Assembly: GCA_964451415.1 (NCBI GenBank) | Contig: CAYVHU010000004.1 | Location: 122,844 to 186,843 of the forward strand | Reading direction: 5' to 3' | DNA length: 64,000 bases | Source: CAYVHU01 sp964451415 | GTDB taxonomy: Bacteria > Pseudomonadota > Alphaproteobacteria > Rhodospirillales > Magnetovibrionaceae | In this document: piece by piece, positions 18,361 to 25,766 of the stretch | Position numbering within the stretch: the first letter of the stretch is position 1 | Layout: every line of letters begins with the position of its first letter | Position numbers and translations under genes: made by a program | Notes under the pieces: generated by a model | Seen by the model: only the letters and a program-made list of their open reading frames with translations | Databases searched by the model: none | Told to the model about the DNA's origin: nothing

Positions 18361-19350
18361 ATGCGGCGCGCCCTGTTCGTTTTTCTGACAACGGCGGTTT
18401 TGGGCCTGATCTTCGCGGGGGCCGGGTTCCTTTATGTCCGGGCTCTGGCCCATACGCCGGGACCGCATGCACTGCGCGTGCGCATCGTCATCGAACCGGG
18501 ATCGAGTGTGGCGGCCATCGCCCGTCAGCTTGAAGACGACGCTTTGGTGAGCAACGCTTTCGTGTTTCGTTTCTGGGCGCGCTACAGTGGCCGGCAGACG
18601 AAATTGCGGGCGGGCGAATATGATGTCCCGGCACGGGCTTCCATTGAAGACATTCTGGCGTTGCTGGAAAGTGCGCGTACGGTCATGCGCAAGTTGACCA
18701 TTCCCGAAGGGACGACGAGTGCGGAAGTCTTGGTTTTGTTGCGTGCCGTCACGGGGCTCAGCGGTGACCTCGGTGCCGTTCCTGCTGACGGAGAGATTCT
18801 ACCGGAAACCTATTATTATTCCCGAGGCGACCGGCGTGACGCCGTGATTCGCCGCATGATGGCGGCAATGCGCAAAGCGGTGCGCGAGACCTGGGCGAAG
18901 CGCCCGCCTGGCTTCATTCTTAAAGCGCCGCAGCAAATGGTGACGTTGGCTTCCATCATCGAGAAAGAAACGGCTCTGGCAGCGGAACGTCCGATGATTG
19001 CAGGGGTGTTCTTGAACCGCCTGAAAAGGGGCATGCGGCTGCAATCGGACCCCACCGTGGTTTATGCGTTGACCAAGGGGGGCGGTCCTTTGGGGCGGGA
19101 ACTGAGCCGTGAGGATTTAAAAATCGACAGTCCTTACAACACGTACCGCATCAAGGGCTTGCCGCCCGCACCCATCGCCAATCCGGGCATTGCGGCGTTA
19201 CGCGCGGTGGTAAACGCCGCTAAAACGCAAGCATTGTATTTTGTCGCCGACGGATCGGGAGGACACGTTTTTGCGCGAACGCTGAAAGAGCACAACCGCA
19301 ATGTCGCCAAGTGGAGACGTTTTCAGCGGAAAAAAGAGGCGGCGAAATGA
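18361..19350 (+). CDS. mltG: Endolytic transglycosylase MltG (YceG family)
   Basis: A 329-residue inner-membrane protein with one N-terminal helix (LFVFLTTAVLGLIFAGAGFLYV). The LysM-like region VRIVIEPGSSVAAIARQLEDDALV is followed by the catalytic domain, which includes LASIIEKETALAAERPMIAGVFLNRL (the Glu of IEKET is catalytic in the family) and LQSDPTVVYAL, SPYNTYRIKGLPPAPIANPG. It cleaves nascent glycan strands and ends peptidoglycan chains. Its position directly after fabF is usual in proteobacteria. It converges on the SDR gene with a 3-bp gap. Confidence 0.95.
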   Translation: MRRALFVFLTTAVLGLIFAGAGFLYVRALAHTPGPHALRVRIVIEPGSSVAAIARQLEDDALVSNAFVFRFWARYSGRQTKLRAGEYDVPARASIEDILALLESARTVMRKLTIPEGTTSAEVLVLLRAVTGLSGDLGAVPADGEILPETYYYSRGDRRDAVIRRMMAAMRKAVRETWAKRPPGFILKAPQQMVTLASIIEKETALAAERPMIAGVFLNRLKRGMRLQSDPTVVYALTKGGGPLGRELSREDLKIDSPYNTYRIKGLPPAPIANPGIAALRAVVNAAKTQALYFVADGSGGHVFARTLKEHNRNVAKWRRFQRKKEAAK

Positions 19351-19353
19351 AAC

Positions 19354-20100
19354 TCATGATTTCTGCGGTGCGTGCGCTAAAATCCACACCCGCAGACGCG
19401 ACGGCAACAGGCCGATCATGCTGACGACAAAGGCCAGGCGTTTGGGGAAAATCAAATTCACAGGTCTCTTTGTCAGGCCTTTGCGAATGATCCTTGCGGC
19501 CTTGGGGGCGTCCATGAAAAAGGGCATGGGAAAGTCGTTTTTCGCCGTGAGGCGGCTTTCCACAAAGCCCGGGCAGATGGCTGTCACGCAGACACCGTAT
19601 GGTTTGAGCCATCCGTGCAGGGCTTCCGCGTAAGCCTTCACCGCCGCCTTTGAGGCGCTGTAGGCGGGCGCACTTGGCAGGGGCACAAGGGCGGCGATGG
19701 AGCTGGTGATGGCGATTTGACCGTGGCCGCGCGAACGCATGCGCACGATGGCGGGCCAGATGGTGTTGAAAACGCCGTCCAGGTTGACGGCGAATATGGC
19801 GCGCGCGTGCTCTTGCGTTTCACCGCCGGAAATGCCTGCGTTGGCAATCACCAGATCAAGGGGATCGGCTTCGTCGGCGTGGGCGATCCAGTCTTCCATG
19901 GCCTGTCGCTCGACCACATCCACGCTGCGGCTATGCACGCGCGCGCCCAAGGCCCGGCAGCGGGTTGCGACGTCATGCAAGCGTTGCGCATCGCGTCCCG
20001 ACAAGGCCAGGCATATGCCCGCTCTTGCATATTCCACCGCGAGAGCCTCCCCGATGCCGCTGCTTGCCCCGGTGATGAGGATGGAACGCGGTTCTTTCAT
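19354..20100 (-). CDS. Short-chain dehydrogenase/reductase
   Basis: A 248-residue SDR. The TGASSGIGEALA nucleotide site, the NAG motif (IANAGISGG), the catalytic Ser (ITSSIAAL) and YSASKAAVKAYAEAL are all present. The longer C-terminus with a hydrophobic stretch (LAFVVSMIGLLPSRLRVWILA) suggests peripheral membrane contact and a lipid-like substrate, but the substrate is unknown. It lies 20 bp upstream of the cbtA stop in the opposite reading order (cbtA ends at 20121), so it could be the distal gene of the cobalamin-controlled cbtBA transcript. Confidence 0.85.
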   Translation of the reverse strand: MKEPRSILITGASSGIGEALAVEYARAGICLALSGRDAQRLHDVATRCRALGARVHSRSVDVVERQAMEDWIAHADEADPLDLVIANAGISGGETQEHARAIFAVNLDGVFNTIWPAIVRMRSRGHGQIAITSSIAALVPLPSAPAYSASKAAVKAYAEALHGWLKPYGVCVTAICPGFVESRLTAKNDFPMPFFMDAPKAARIIRKGLTKRPVNLIFPKRLAFVVSMIGLLPSRLRVWILAHAPQKS

Positions 20101-20120
20101 CGGGGAGGCTTTACCTTTTG

Positions 20121-20843
20121 TCAGGTTGCTGCGACCATTCTTCTTTGCTTGTCGAAGTACGTGTAGAAAAAGGCAGAGAATATCCCGATTAAGGCCCAGA
20201 ACACGGCATTGACGACCATCGTAGCGGATGAAAAATCGGCCGTAAGAACCGCCGGCGCACTACCGCCTGCCACATCCACTGGCGCGGCCCACGCATGGGG
20301 GGCAACCACCAAGATGACCCCCAAGGCCTTAAGAACCATCGCATGGCCATAGGTCAGACACCAAAGACCGGCCAAGGTTGAGATGACGATCACGCTCCAC
20401 CAGATCTGACGCGAGGTCAAGTCCGCAGCCGGCATGCCGGGCATTTTCGGCGACATGGAGAGTGCCGGGGCGAGGATAAAGGCACTGAAGAAACCGGCGG
20501 CCAAAAGTAGCCCCTTACTCATGTCTGCGGGTTTGTCGCCAAATGTCAGTCCGACGCTCAAAAGCAGGGAAAAGGAGATACCCGCTACCGTGTTGGAAAC
20601 GAGGGTGGTCAAAAAACGTGAAAATCCACCGCCCAGGTCTGCCGCCGCAGCCTCAAGAGCCGCATTCGTGACTTTGGGGATGCCGTCGATAACCTGTTGG
20701 TTCGCCGCCGCAGTTTCAACGGCGGTTTCATAGACCTCTGCCTTCAAGATCAAGGGCGTGGTGGTGTAGATCTCAAGAATCGAAACGAGCACCGCCGCGA
20801 GGACGCCAGCGGCAATGGCCGTGGCAAAAATACGATACATCAT
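20121..20843 (-). CDS. cbtA: Cobalt transporter subunit CbtA
   Basis: A 240-residue protein with about five to six membrane helices. The N-terminus MMYRIFATAIAAGVLAAVLVSILEI and the SMSPKMPGMPAADLTSRQIWW segment are characteristic of CbtA proteins (assigned by recall of the family, not by search). Start set at the first of two adjacent ATGs. It follows cbtB by 49 bp, and both are downstream of a cobalamin riboswitch, which fits import of cobalt for B12 synthesis, repressed by B12. Confidence 0.85.
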   Translation of the reverse strand: MMYRIFATAIAAGVLAAVLVSILEIYTTTPLILKAEVYETAVETAAANQQVIDGIPKVTNAALEAAAADLGGGFSRFLTTLVSNTVAGISFSLLLSVGLTFGDKPADMSKGLLLAAGFFSAFILAPALSMSPKMPGMPAADLTSRQIWWSVIVISTLAGLWCLTYGHAMVLKALGVILVVAPHAWAAPVDVAGGSAPAVLTADFSSATMVVNAVFWALIGIFSAFFYTYFDKQRRMVAAT

Positions 20844-20892
20844 AGCTTTTTCCACTGTCTGAAACTGTTTTTCTAGGTCAAACGCGCACCAT

Positions 20893-21102
20893 TCAATGGC
20901 AGGGAAACGCCTGCGTGTGGCGGGTGTCGTGGGCGAAGTTATGGATCGCGGGGGTGCTGACGATGGCGACCGTAAACAGCATGACGCCGGCAAAAGCGAC
21001 GGCCACAAGACGGGCCATGGCCAGTTCGCCAAGGGATGTCGTCGTGTCCGGATAAACGGCTCCGCCACCCATGGGGGTAGCGTGTGATTTTTGAAAAGGC
21101 AT
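20893..21102 (-). CDS. cbtB: Cobalt transporter subunit CbtB
   Basis: A 69-residue protein with a single membrane helix (ARLVAVAFAGVMLFTVAIV) and a His-containing C-terminus ending HDTRHTQAFPCH, the expected metal-binding tail of CbtB. The ATG at 21102 has AGGAG (21115-21111) about 9 bp ahead. The riboswitch ends some 60 bp upstream. Confidence 0.83.
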   Translation of the reverse strand: MPFQKSHATPMGGGAVYPDTTTSLGELAMARLVAVAFAGVMLFTVAIVSTPAIHNFAHDTRHTQAFPCH

Positions 21103-21164
21103 CTGTGTTTCTCCTATGCCACCTCTCCCGATGGCTTTGGGTTGTGCACCTTTGGGCAGTCTTC

Positions 21165-21365
21165 CCCTGGGTGCGTTTCGTGTGCGGCTGGTATACTGGC
21201 TCCGGTTCAACGCTTGTATCCGACCTTCCCAAGACCTCAAAAGGCGCTCAGTGGTCATCATGCGAGGCAAGCTCACCGTTTACAGTTGCGGGGGCAGCCA
21301 CGGTTAAAACGTCCTTGTCGGAACGTTCTTCGTGTTCCCAATTCTTTCCAGAACTTTGGAAGGCC
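21165..21365 (-). ncRNA. Cobalamin riboswitch controlling cbtBA
   Basis: On the minus strand the conserved blocks appear in the right order: CTGCCCCCGCAACTGTAA (21298-21280), ACCACTGAG, GGGAAGG (21230-21224) and the B12 box GAGCCAGTATACCAGCC (21202-21186), which matches AGCCNGGANACCNGCC well. A closing stem is possible between CTTCC near 21360 and GGGGAAG near 21175. The outer limits are approximate. It should reduce cbtBA expression when adenosylcobalamin is present. Confidence 0.9.
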
Positions 21366-21492
21366 CTGGAAAACCACACACGGAAAAGCTAATCGGCGAA
21401 ACCTTTTTTGACAAGGGATATTCCTTGATCTCGCGCTATACTTTCGCAGATTCGCGTGCAGAAAAGGGGAACCCGCCATTTCTATTTTCAGT

Positions 21493-22368
21493 ATGACCGG
21501 TTTCGCACGGGTCGAAGGTGGCGCGGACACGTGCGTGTGGACGTGGGAAGCCAAAAGCGTCAATGCCAAGGGACTGGATGTGCGTCTGCGTCTACCGCGC
21601 ATTTTAGACGCTCTGGAGGCGCGTGCGCGCGAAGGCGTGGCGAAACGTTTCAAACGCGGCAACATTTCGCTGAACCTGGAAATCGAGTGGAACAAACCGC
21701 TGAGTGTTCTCAGCGTGAACGAAGACGTTCTGGCGCAAATTCTCAAAGCTGTTTCTAAAATTCAAGCGGCCTTGCCCCAGGCGCGTGCGCCCGGTGTGGA
21801 TGGAATTCTGGCCTTGAAAGGTGTTTTGGAGCAAACGGAGAGCGCCCTCGGGGATGAGGAGGCTGTGGCCCTTGAAAAAGATATTCTGAGCGCCTTGGAC
21901 GCCGTCTTGGAACAATTGGCCGACGGGCGCGAAGCCGAAGGTCAACGCCTGGGCGCGGTGCTGCACGATCAACTGGCCGATATTGAGGCCTTGTGCGAGC
22001 AGGCGGACGCGCTGGCGGCGTTGCAGCCCGATGCCATACGCAAACGTCTGGTGCAACAGCTTCACGCCCTGGGCGAAGACGTGCCCGCCGTCGATGCGGA
22101 CCGTCTGGCCCAGGAAGTGGTGCTTGTTGTGATCAAGGCCGACGTGCGCGAAGAATTGGACCGTCTGGTCGCCCACATCGCCGCCGCGCGCGACCTGCTG
22201 TGCCAGGATGAAGCGGTGGGACGGCGTCTTGATTTTCTGTGCCAGGAATTCAACCGCGAGGCCAATACCTTGTGTTCGAAATCCTCCGATACCGAGTTGA
22301 CGCGCGTCGCCTTGAGTTTAAAAGCCGTTATCGAACAATTCCGTGAACAGGTGCAAAACATTGAGTGA
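21493..22368 (+). CDS. yicC: YicC family endoribonuclease-like protein
   Basis: A protein of 291 residues or slightly more. The N-terminal SMTGFARVEG and the C-terminal EANTLCSKSSDTELTRVALSLKAVIEQFREQVQNIE are the family's two signatures; homologues act as RNases or RNA-turnover factors. The ATG at 21493 lacks a nearby ribosome site. AAGGGGA (21464-21470) is spaced for an ATT codon at 21478, five codons upstream and in frame, which would give the extra residues before SMTGF that most homologues have. The gene overlaps or abuts gmk, the common yicC-gmk pairing. Confidence 0.92.
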   Translation: MTGFARVEGGADTCVWTWEAKSVNAKGLDVRLRLPRILDALEARAREGVAKRFKRGNISLNLEIEWNKPLSVLSVNEDVLAQILKAVSKIQAALPQARAPGVDGILALKGVLEQTESALGDEEAVALEKDILSALDAVLEQLADGREAEGQRLGAVLHDQLADIEALCEQADALAALQPDAIRKRLVQQLHALGEDVPAVDADRLAQEVVLVVIKADVREELDRLVAHIAAARDLLCQDEAVGRRLDFLCQEFNREANTLCSKSSDTELTRVALSLKAVIEQFREQVQNIE

Positions 22369-23005
22369 TTCCATAAACATCAAACGCCGTGGCCTGATGC
22401 TGGTGATGTCGTCGCCTTCGGGAGCCGGCAAGACGACCATCACGCGGGCTCTTTTACAACGCGACGATAATTTGTCCATGTCGGTGTCCGCCACCACGCG
22501 CGCACCACGCGAGGGCGAAGTGGACGGCCAGGATTATGTTTTTCTCGACAAGGCCAAGTTTGAAGACATGGTGAAACAAGGTGAGTTTCTGGAACACGCC
22601 AAAGTCTTCGATAATTTTTACGGCACCCCGCGCGCGCCTGTCGAGGAAGCTTTGAACGCCGGCAAGGATGTTTTGTTTGATGTCGATTGGCAGGGCGCGC
22701 GCGACTTGCGTCATGCGGTGGGCGGCGATGATCAGGCCTCGGTCTTTATTTTGCCGCCGTCCCACGAGGAGTTGGAACGTCGTCTTTACGACCGGGGCCA
22801 AGACAGTGATGAGGTGGTCAAAAAACGCATGTCCAAGGCGGGCGATGAAATGAGCCACTGGGGTGAATACGACTACGTTGTCTTCAATATCGATATTGAA
22901 GAAAGTGTTGCCGCAGTGCAGGCTATCTTAACCGCCGAACGACACAAACGCATCCGCCAGCGGGGCCTGCCTGAATTCGTCCGCTCCATGTGTGTGGAGG
23001 AATAA
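22361..23005 (+). CDS. gmk: Guanylate kinase
   Basis: A ~214-residue enzyme that phosphorylates GMP to GDP. The P-loop SSPSGAGKTTI, the GMP-binding TTRAPREGEVDGQDYVFL, the EHAKVFDNFYGTP segment and DVDWQGARDLR are present. Start chosen at TTG 22361, which gives the usual short lead before RRGLMLVMSSPSG and overlaps the yicC stop; a GTG at 22343 is an alternative. The stop is at 23003-23005, and an insertion-sequence end starts at the next base. Confidence 0.94.
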   Translation: MSDSINIKRRGLMLVMSSPSGAGKTTITRALLQRDDNLSMSVSATTRAPREGEVDGQDYVFLDKAKFEDMVKQGEFLEHAKVFDNFYGTPRAPVEEALNAGKDVLFDVDWQGARDLRHAVGGDDQASVFILPPSHEELERRLYDRGQDSDEVVKKRMSKAGDEMSHWGEYDYVVFNIDIEESVAAVQAILTAERHKRIRQRGLPEFVRSMCVEE

Positions 23006-23268
23006 CGCTAGGCTCAGGACTCATTGATTGAGATAGAATATCACGGCAGCGGCAATGCATATTGCCGAAAAGAATGTGTGTGCGCAGCGGTCATAACGGG
23101 TTGCGATTCGCCGCCAGTCCTTGAGTTTTCCAAACATATTCTCGACTTTGTGGCGATGTTTGTAGAGAGCCTTATCGTATTTGATTTTCCGCTTGCGGTT
23201 TTTCCTTGGCGGAATACACGGCTCGATACCCTTGCCTTGCAAGGTTTCTCTGAACCAGTCGGCATCAT
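23006..23268 (-). pseudogene. IS5-family transposase, 3' remnant with one terminal end
   Basis: The minus strand encodes only the C-terminal ~82 residues of an IS5/IS427-type DDE transposase: YDADWFRETLQGKGIEPCIPPRKNR, HRHKVENMFGKLKDWRRIATRYDR, then FFSAICIAAAVIFYLNQ and stop at 23021. Downstream of the stop the sequence reaches GAGTCCTGAGCCTAGCG, which looks like the element's terminal repeat and touches the gmk stop codon. The N-terminal two thirds and the other end are missing, so it cannot move. Confidence 0.85.
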
Positions 23269-23385
23269 AGTGAGGTGCCCCTAATTTGTTAGACACCTTG
23301 CCGCTTCAATTTCTGCTGCCGTTCAAACTCGACAGGTGACAGCATCCTGTTGTTGGTGTGCTTCCTTTTCGCCCATCCTATCCCC
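23269..23385 (-). pseudogene. IS3-family orfB, C-terminal tail and terminal end
   Basis: On the minus strand the codons ending at 23289 read WAKRKHTNNRMLSPVEFERQ QKLKRQGV stop, the usual last residues of an IS3-group integrase-type transposase (NxxRxHxxxxxxSPxEFE). The following TGTCTAACAAATTAGGGGC is a plausible IS3 terminal end. It joins the IS5 remnant at about 23268 and the integrase fragment at about 23386. This was read by hand in a frame different from the neighbouring fragments. Confidence 0.7.
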
Positions 23386-23586
23386 CGTTAGCATAAGCAG
23401 TAGGCGGGTTCGTAGTGTTGTTGCCAACAATCGTGCCTCACCATAATCACAAGTGCGCAAGGATAATATTATTCCCTTCTTGCCGATACTGGCTTGGTGA
23501 ATTTCTGGCACACGGCTACGAAAATAGTAGGTGCCATTTCGCCGAATAAGATTGGTTCCACGATGTCCCAAAAATGCCTCTCCCAT
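23386..23586 (-). pseudogene. Tyrosine integrase, N-terminal fragment
   Basis: From ATG 23586 the minus strand encodes about 65 residues: LIRRNGTYYFRSRVPEIHQ, then IGKKGIILSLRTCDYGEARLLA. This is the typical N-terminus of island- and phage-type tyrosine recombinases (an arm-binding region of the form NTYYFRxRVP..SLRTxDxxEAR). The open frame runs on to 23323 but changes into IS3-derived sequence in another frame near 23386. The catalytic domain is gone. It starts 88 bp past the 3' end of tRNA-Glu, the classic position for an integrase that used that tRNA as attachment site. Confidence 0.75.
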
Positions 23587-23673
23587 TAGCTACACAAGGG
23601 TAGTTCACAAAGATGGGATTGTCGCAAACCAAACGCCGTGCAAGCGATTGATTTATATAGCACTTTTAGAAGT

Positions 23674-23749
23674 TGGCGTCCCCTACGGGATTCGAACCCG
23701 TGTTGCCGCCGTGAGAGGGCGGTGTCCTAGGCCTCTAGACGAAGGGGAC
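23674..23749 (-). tRNA. tRNA-Glu (CUC)
   Basis: A 76-nt cloverleaf with encoded CCA. The acceptor GTCCCCT/AGGGGAC, the D arm GTCTAGAGGCCTAGGAC, the anticodon stem CCGCC/GGCGG around loop CTCTCAC (anticodon CTC) and the T arm ACGGG TTCGAAT CCCGT all pair. It closely resembles tRNA-Glu except for the C at position 34. Confidence 0.95.
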
Positions 23750-23812
23750 TTGGGGCCAGGCAGGGCGTTTGTATACCCTGAGCCTTGCTGGTGATCAAGT
23801 CCCGGTCGACAA

Positions 23813-24247
23813 TCAAAGCATTTGTACGCGAAGTTCCGCAACGCTGCGGGGTTCGCGTGCCAGGCGCCAGGCCCGGGTTTCCCGGGCGCGGGCGTCGGCG
23901 CCCACGGCGGTGATCAGCCAGATGAAGTCCGGTTCAAATGCCATATCAATGTCGCGCTTTGACGGCTCTGCGCGGTGGCAGGGGTGGGAATGGTAGTGTC
24001 CGACGATTTCCATTTGCGTATCCGCGTTTGCCAATTCACGCATGAGATCGAAGTGCACCTGGGGATCGATTTCAAAATGCTCCCGTCCGTCGCCGGCAGT
24101 CACATTCGCGCTTTCCATCGTGCGCAGCACATGGACCGACCCGTTGGCGGTTTTGCGTCCCAGTAGAAAACCGCAACTTTCACGCGGAAACGCGCGTTCT
24201 GCATGTGCGTTGATGGCGTCGAGTCGTGTGGCGGAAATCTCGATCAT
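23813..24247 (-). CDS. JAMM/MPN-domain metallopeptidase-like protein (M67 family)
   Basis: A 144-residue protein that is essentially one JAB/MPN domain. The zinc site is complete: Glu23 (FPRESCGFLLG), His86 and His88 in GHYHSHP, Ser96 and Asp99 in SKRDID, so it should be an active zinc protease or deconjugase. Start at ATG 24247, which overlaps the stop of the preceding small membrane protein (ATGA). Bacterial members often act with ubiquitin-like sulfur carriers or in siderophore and cysteine pathways, but no such partner is in the window. Confidence 0.87.
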   Translation of the reverse strand: MIEISATRLDAINAHAERAFPRESCGFLLGRKTANGSVHVLRTMESANVTAGDGREHFEIDPQVHFDLMRELANADTQMEIVGHYHSHPCHRAEPSKRDIDMAFEPDFIWLITAVGADARARETRAWRLAREPRSVAELRVQML

Positions 24248-24630
24248 GGGCCTGCTTTTACCCGCCCGAGAATTTTCCCGTTCGCCAGATCGATAACCAC
24301 GACCAGATCGCCGCCTTGTTTCGTCGTGTCGGTTCCTTGGGCTGCCACGATCACCAGACGGTCGTTTTTGGCGTGGGCGGAAACGATTCGGGCGTGGGGG
24401 CCGAGAGCAAGTGAAATGTCGCCAAAGCTCGCCTTGCTTTTGGGGGCTTCTCCGGAAACCGGAGGCTGGGGAGACGTTTCGATCTTCGCCGCAGGCTGTG
24501 TTTCCCCACCGAGATTGAAAAAACGAAAATCCGGATTTTGCGATTTCTGATACATACCGTACACGATCAACGTCATCAAGATTGCGATGGCGAAAGACAT
24601 AATGATCACGATGCCCTTGAGCGCTTGCAT
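24244..24630 (-). CDS. Small single-pass membrane protein (DUF6476-like)
   Basis: A 128-residue protein with one N-terminal helix (GIVIIMSFAIAILMTLIVYGMY) and a periplasmic or cytoplasmic domain ending DLVVVIDLANGKILGRVKAGP. The C-terminal part resembles a single beta-propeller-like strand set seen in a small alphaproteobacterial family. Function is unknown. Start at ATG 24630 (MQALKGI), 23 bp from the divergent pseudouridine synthase start, so the two promoters overlap. It is co-translated with the JAMM gene through a 4-bp overlap. Confidence 0.72.
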   Translation of the reverse strand: MQALKGIVIIMSFAIAILMTLIVYGMYQKSQNPDFRFFNLGGETQPAAKIETSPQPPVSGEAPKSKASFGDISLALGPHARIVSAHAKNDRLVIVAAQGTDTTKQGGDLVVVIDLANGKILGRVKAGP

Positions 24631-24653
24631 GGTTTCGGTCCAATCTGCTTGAT

Positions 24654-25652
24654 ATGAAAAACGAAGAAATCGAAGCGATAGAAACGACATACACCGTAGC
24701 GACGCCACAAAACAAGGCCGGGCTGCGTTTGGATAAGTATTTGGCAGGGGAATTGGAGACGCTGTCGCGCACGCGTATCAAGGCTTTGTTGGTGGACGGG
24801 CGGGTTTGTGTGGACGGACACGTGGTGCAAGATCCGGCGCGGAAGATTCGAGCGGGGGAAATCTACACGGTTTCCATTCCTCCCATTGTCGCCGCCAAAC
24901 CGGAGCCTCAGGATATTCCGCTCACGATTCTTTATGAGGATGATGACGTTATCGTCATCGACAAGCCCCCGGGCATGGTGGTGCATCCAGGAGCGGGCAA
25001 TCCGGATGGAACGCTGGTAAACGCCTTGCTGGCACATTGTAAGGGGAGCCTTTCGGGCATTGGCGGCGTGGCACGTCCCGGTATTGTTCACCGTCTGGAT
25101 AAGGGGACAGGGGGGGTGATGATCGCCGCGAAGAATGATGCGGCACATAAATTCCTTAGCCGGCAATTTGCCGATCACTCCATGGACCGGGCTTATTACG
25201 CTTTGGTGTGGGGGGTGCCGAAGCCGCTTCACGGCGAGGTGGAAGGCAATATTGGACGCTCTGCGCAGAACCGCAAAAAAATGGCCATCGTGGAGCGCGG
25301 CGGGAAATATGCCCTGACGCGATACAAGGTTGTGGAGGCATTTGGCACCGTGGCGTCTTTGGTGGAATGCCGTCTTGCCACCGGGCGCACCCACCAAATC
25401 CGCGTGCATATGACGTCCATCGCTCACCCTTTGATCGGCGACCCCGTTTACGGGAGCGCGGGGCGTCGCAAATTGGCAACCCTGAATACCGAAGTGCGAG
25501 GCATTATAGAAATGCTCAACCATCAGGCATTGTATGCCTTCGCCTTGGGGTTTGTGCACCCGCTAAGCGGGGAAAGGATTCTTTTTACACGGGACAAACC
25601 CCAATATATCAATGAATTGGTTGTGGCGTTGAGGGCCTTCGTGGGGACCTGA
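24654..25652 (+). CDS. RluA-family 23S rRNA pseudouridine synthase
   Basis: A 332-residue protein. An S4 RNA-binding domain is at ~21-75 (LRLDKYLAGELETLSRTRIKALLVDGRV). The catalytic domain has the motif GIVHRLDKGTGGVMI with the catalytic Asp149 and the RTHQIRVH motif near 250. The presence of the S4 domain and overall length fit RluC or RluD; I cannot say which uridines it modifies. It is divergent from the small membrane protein and 114 bp ahead of rpoH. Confidence 0.92.
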   Translation: MKNEEIEAIETTYTVATPQNKAGLRLDKYLAGELETLSRTRIKALLVDGRVCVDGHVVQDPARKIRAGEIYTVSIPPIVAAKPEPQDIPLTILYEDDDVIVIDKPPGMVVHPGAGNPDGTLVNALLAHCKGSLSGIGGVARPGIVHRLDKGTGGVMIAAKNDAAHKFLSRQFADHSMDRAYYALVWGVPKPLHGEVEGNIGRSAQNRKKMAIVERGGKYALTRYKVVEAFGTVASLVECRLATGRTHQIRVHMTSIAHPLIGDPVYGSAGRRKLATLNTEVRGIIEMLNHQALYAFALGFVHPLSGERILFTRDKPQYINELVVALRAFVGT

Positions 25653-25701
25653 ATGGAAAAGCGAAGACCTGTTATGCACACCAGAATTACGCACTTATGA
25701 G

Positions 25702-25716
25702 TGGCATGACTTTTGC
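25702..25716 (+). promoter_or_regulatory. Sigma-54-type promoter ahead of rpoH
   Basis: TGGCATGACTTTTGC matches the -24/-12 consensus TGGCACGNNNNTTGC at every position but one, with the exact GG-to-GC spacing. It is 50 bp upstream of the rpoH start on the right strand. Confidence 0.65.
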
Positions 25717-25766
25717 TTGTATAGGGATGTCGTGATCTTTGATTTGCATTTTGGGAGGTGGTCCCC

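Noticed and set aside
23813..24781. 322-codon minus-strand frame covering the JAMM protein
   Set aside because: Only the last 144 codons match a JAMM domain; the rest is an out-of-frame reading of the upstream small membrane protein gene. Start placed at 24247.
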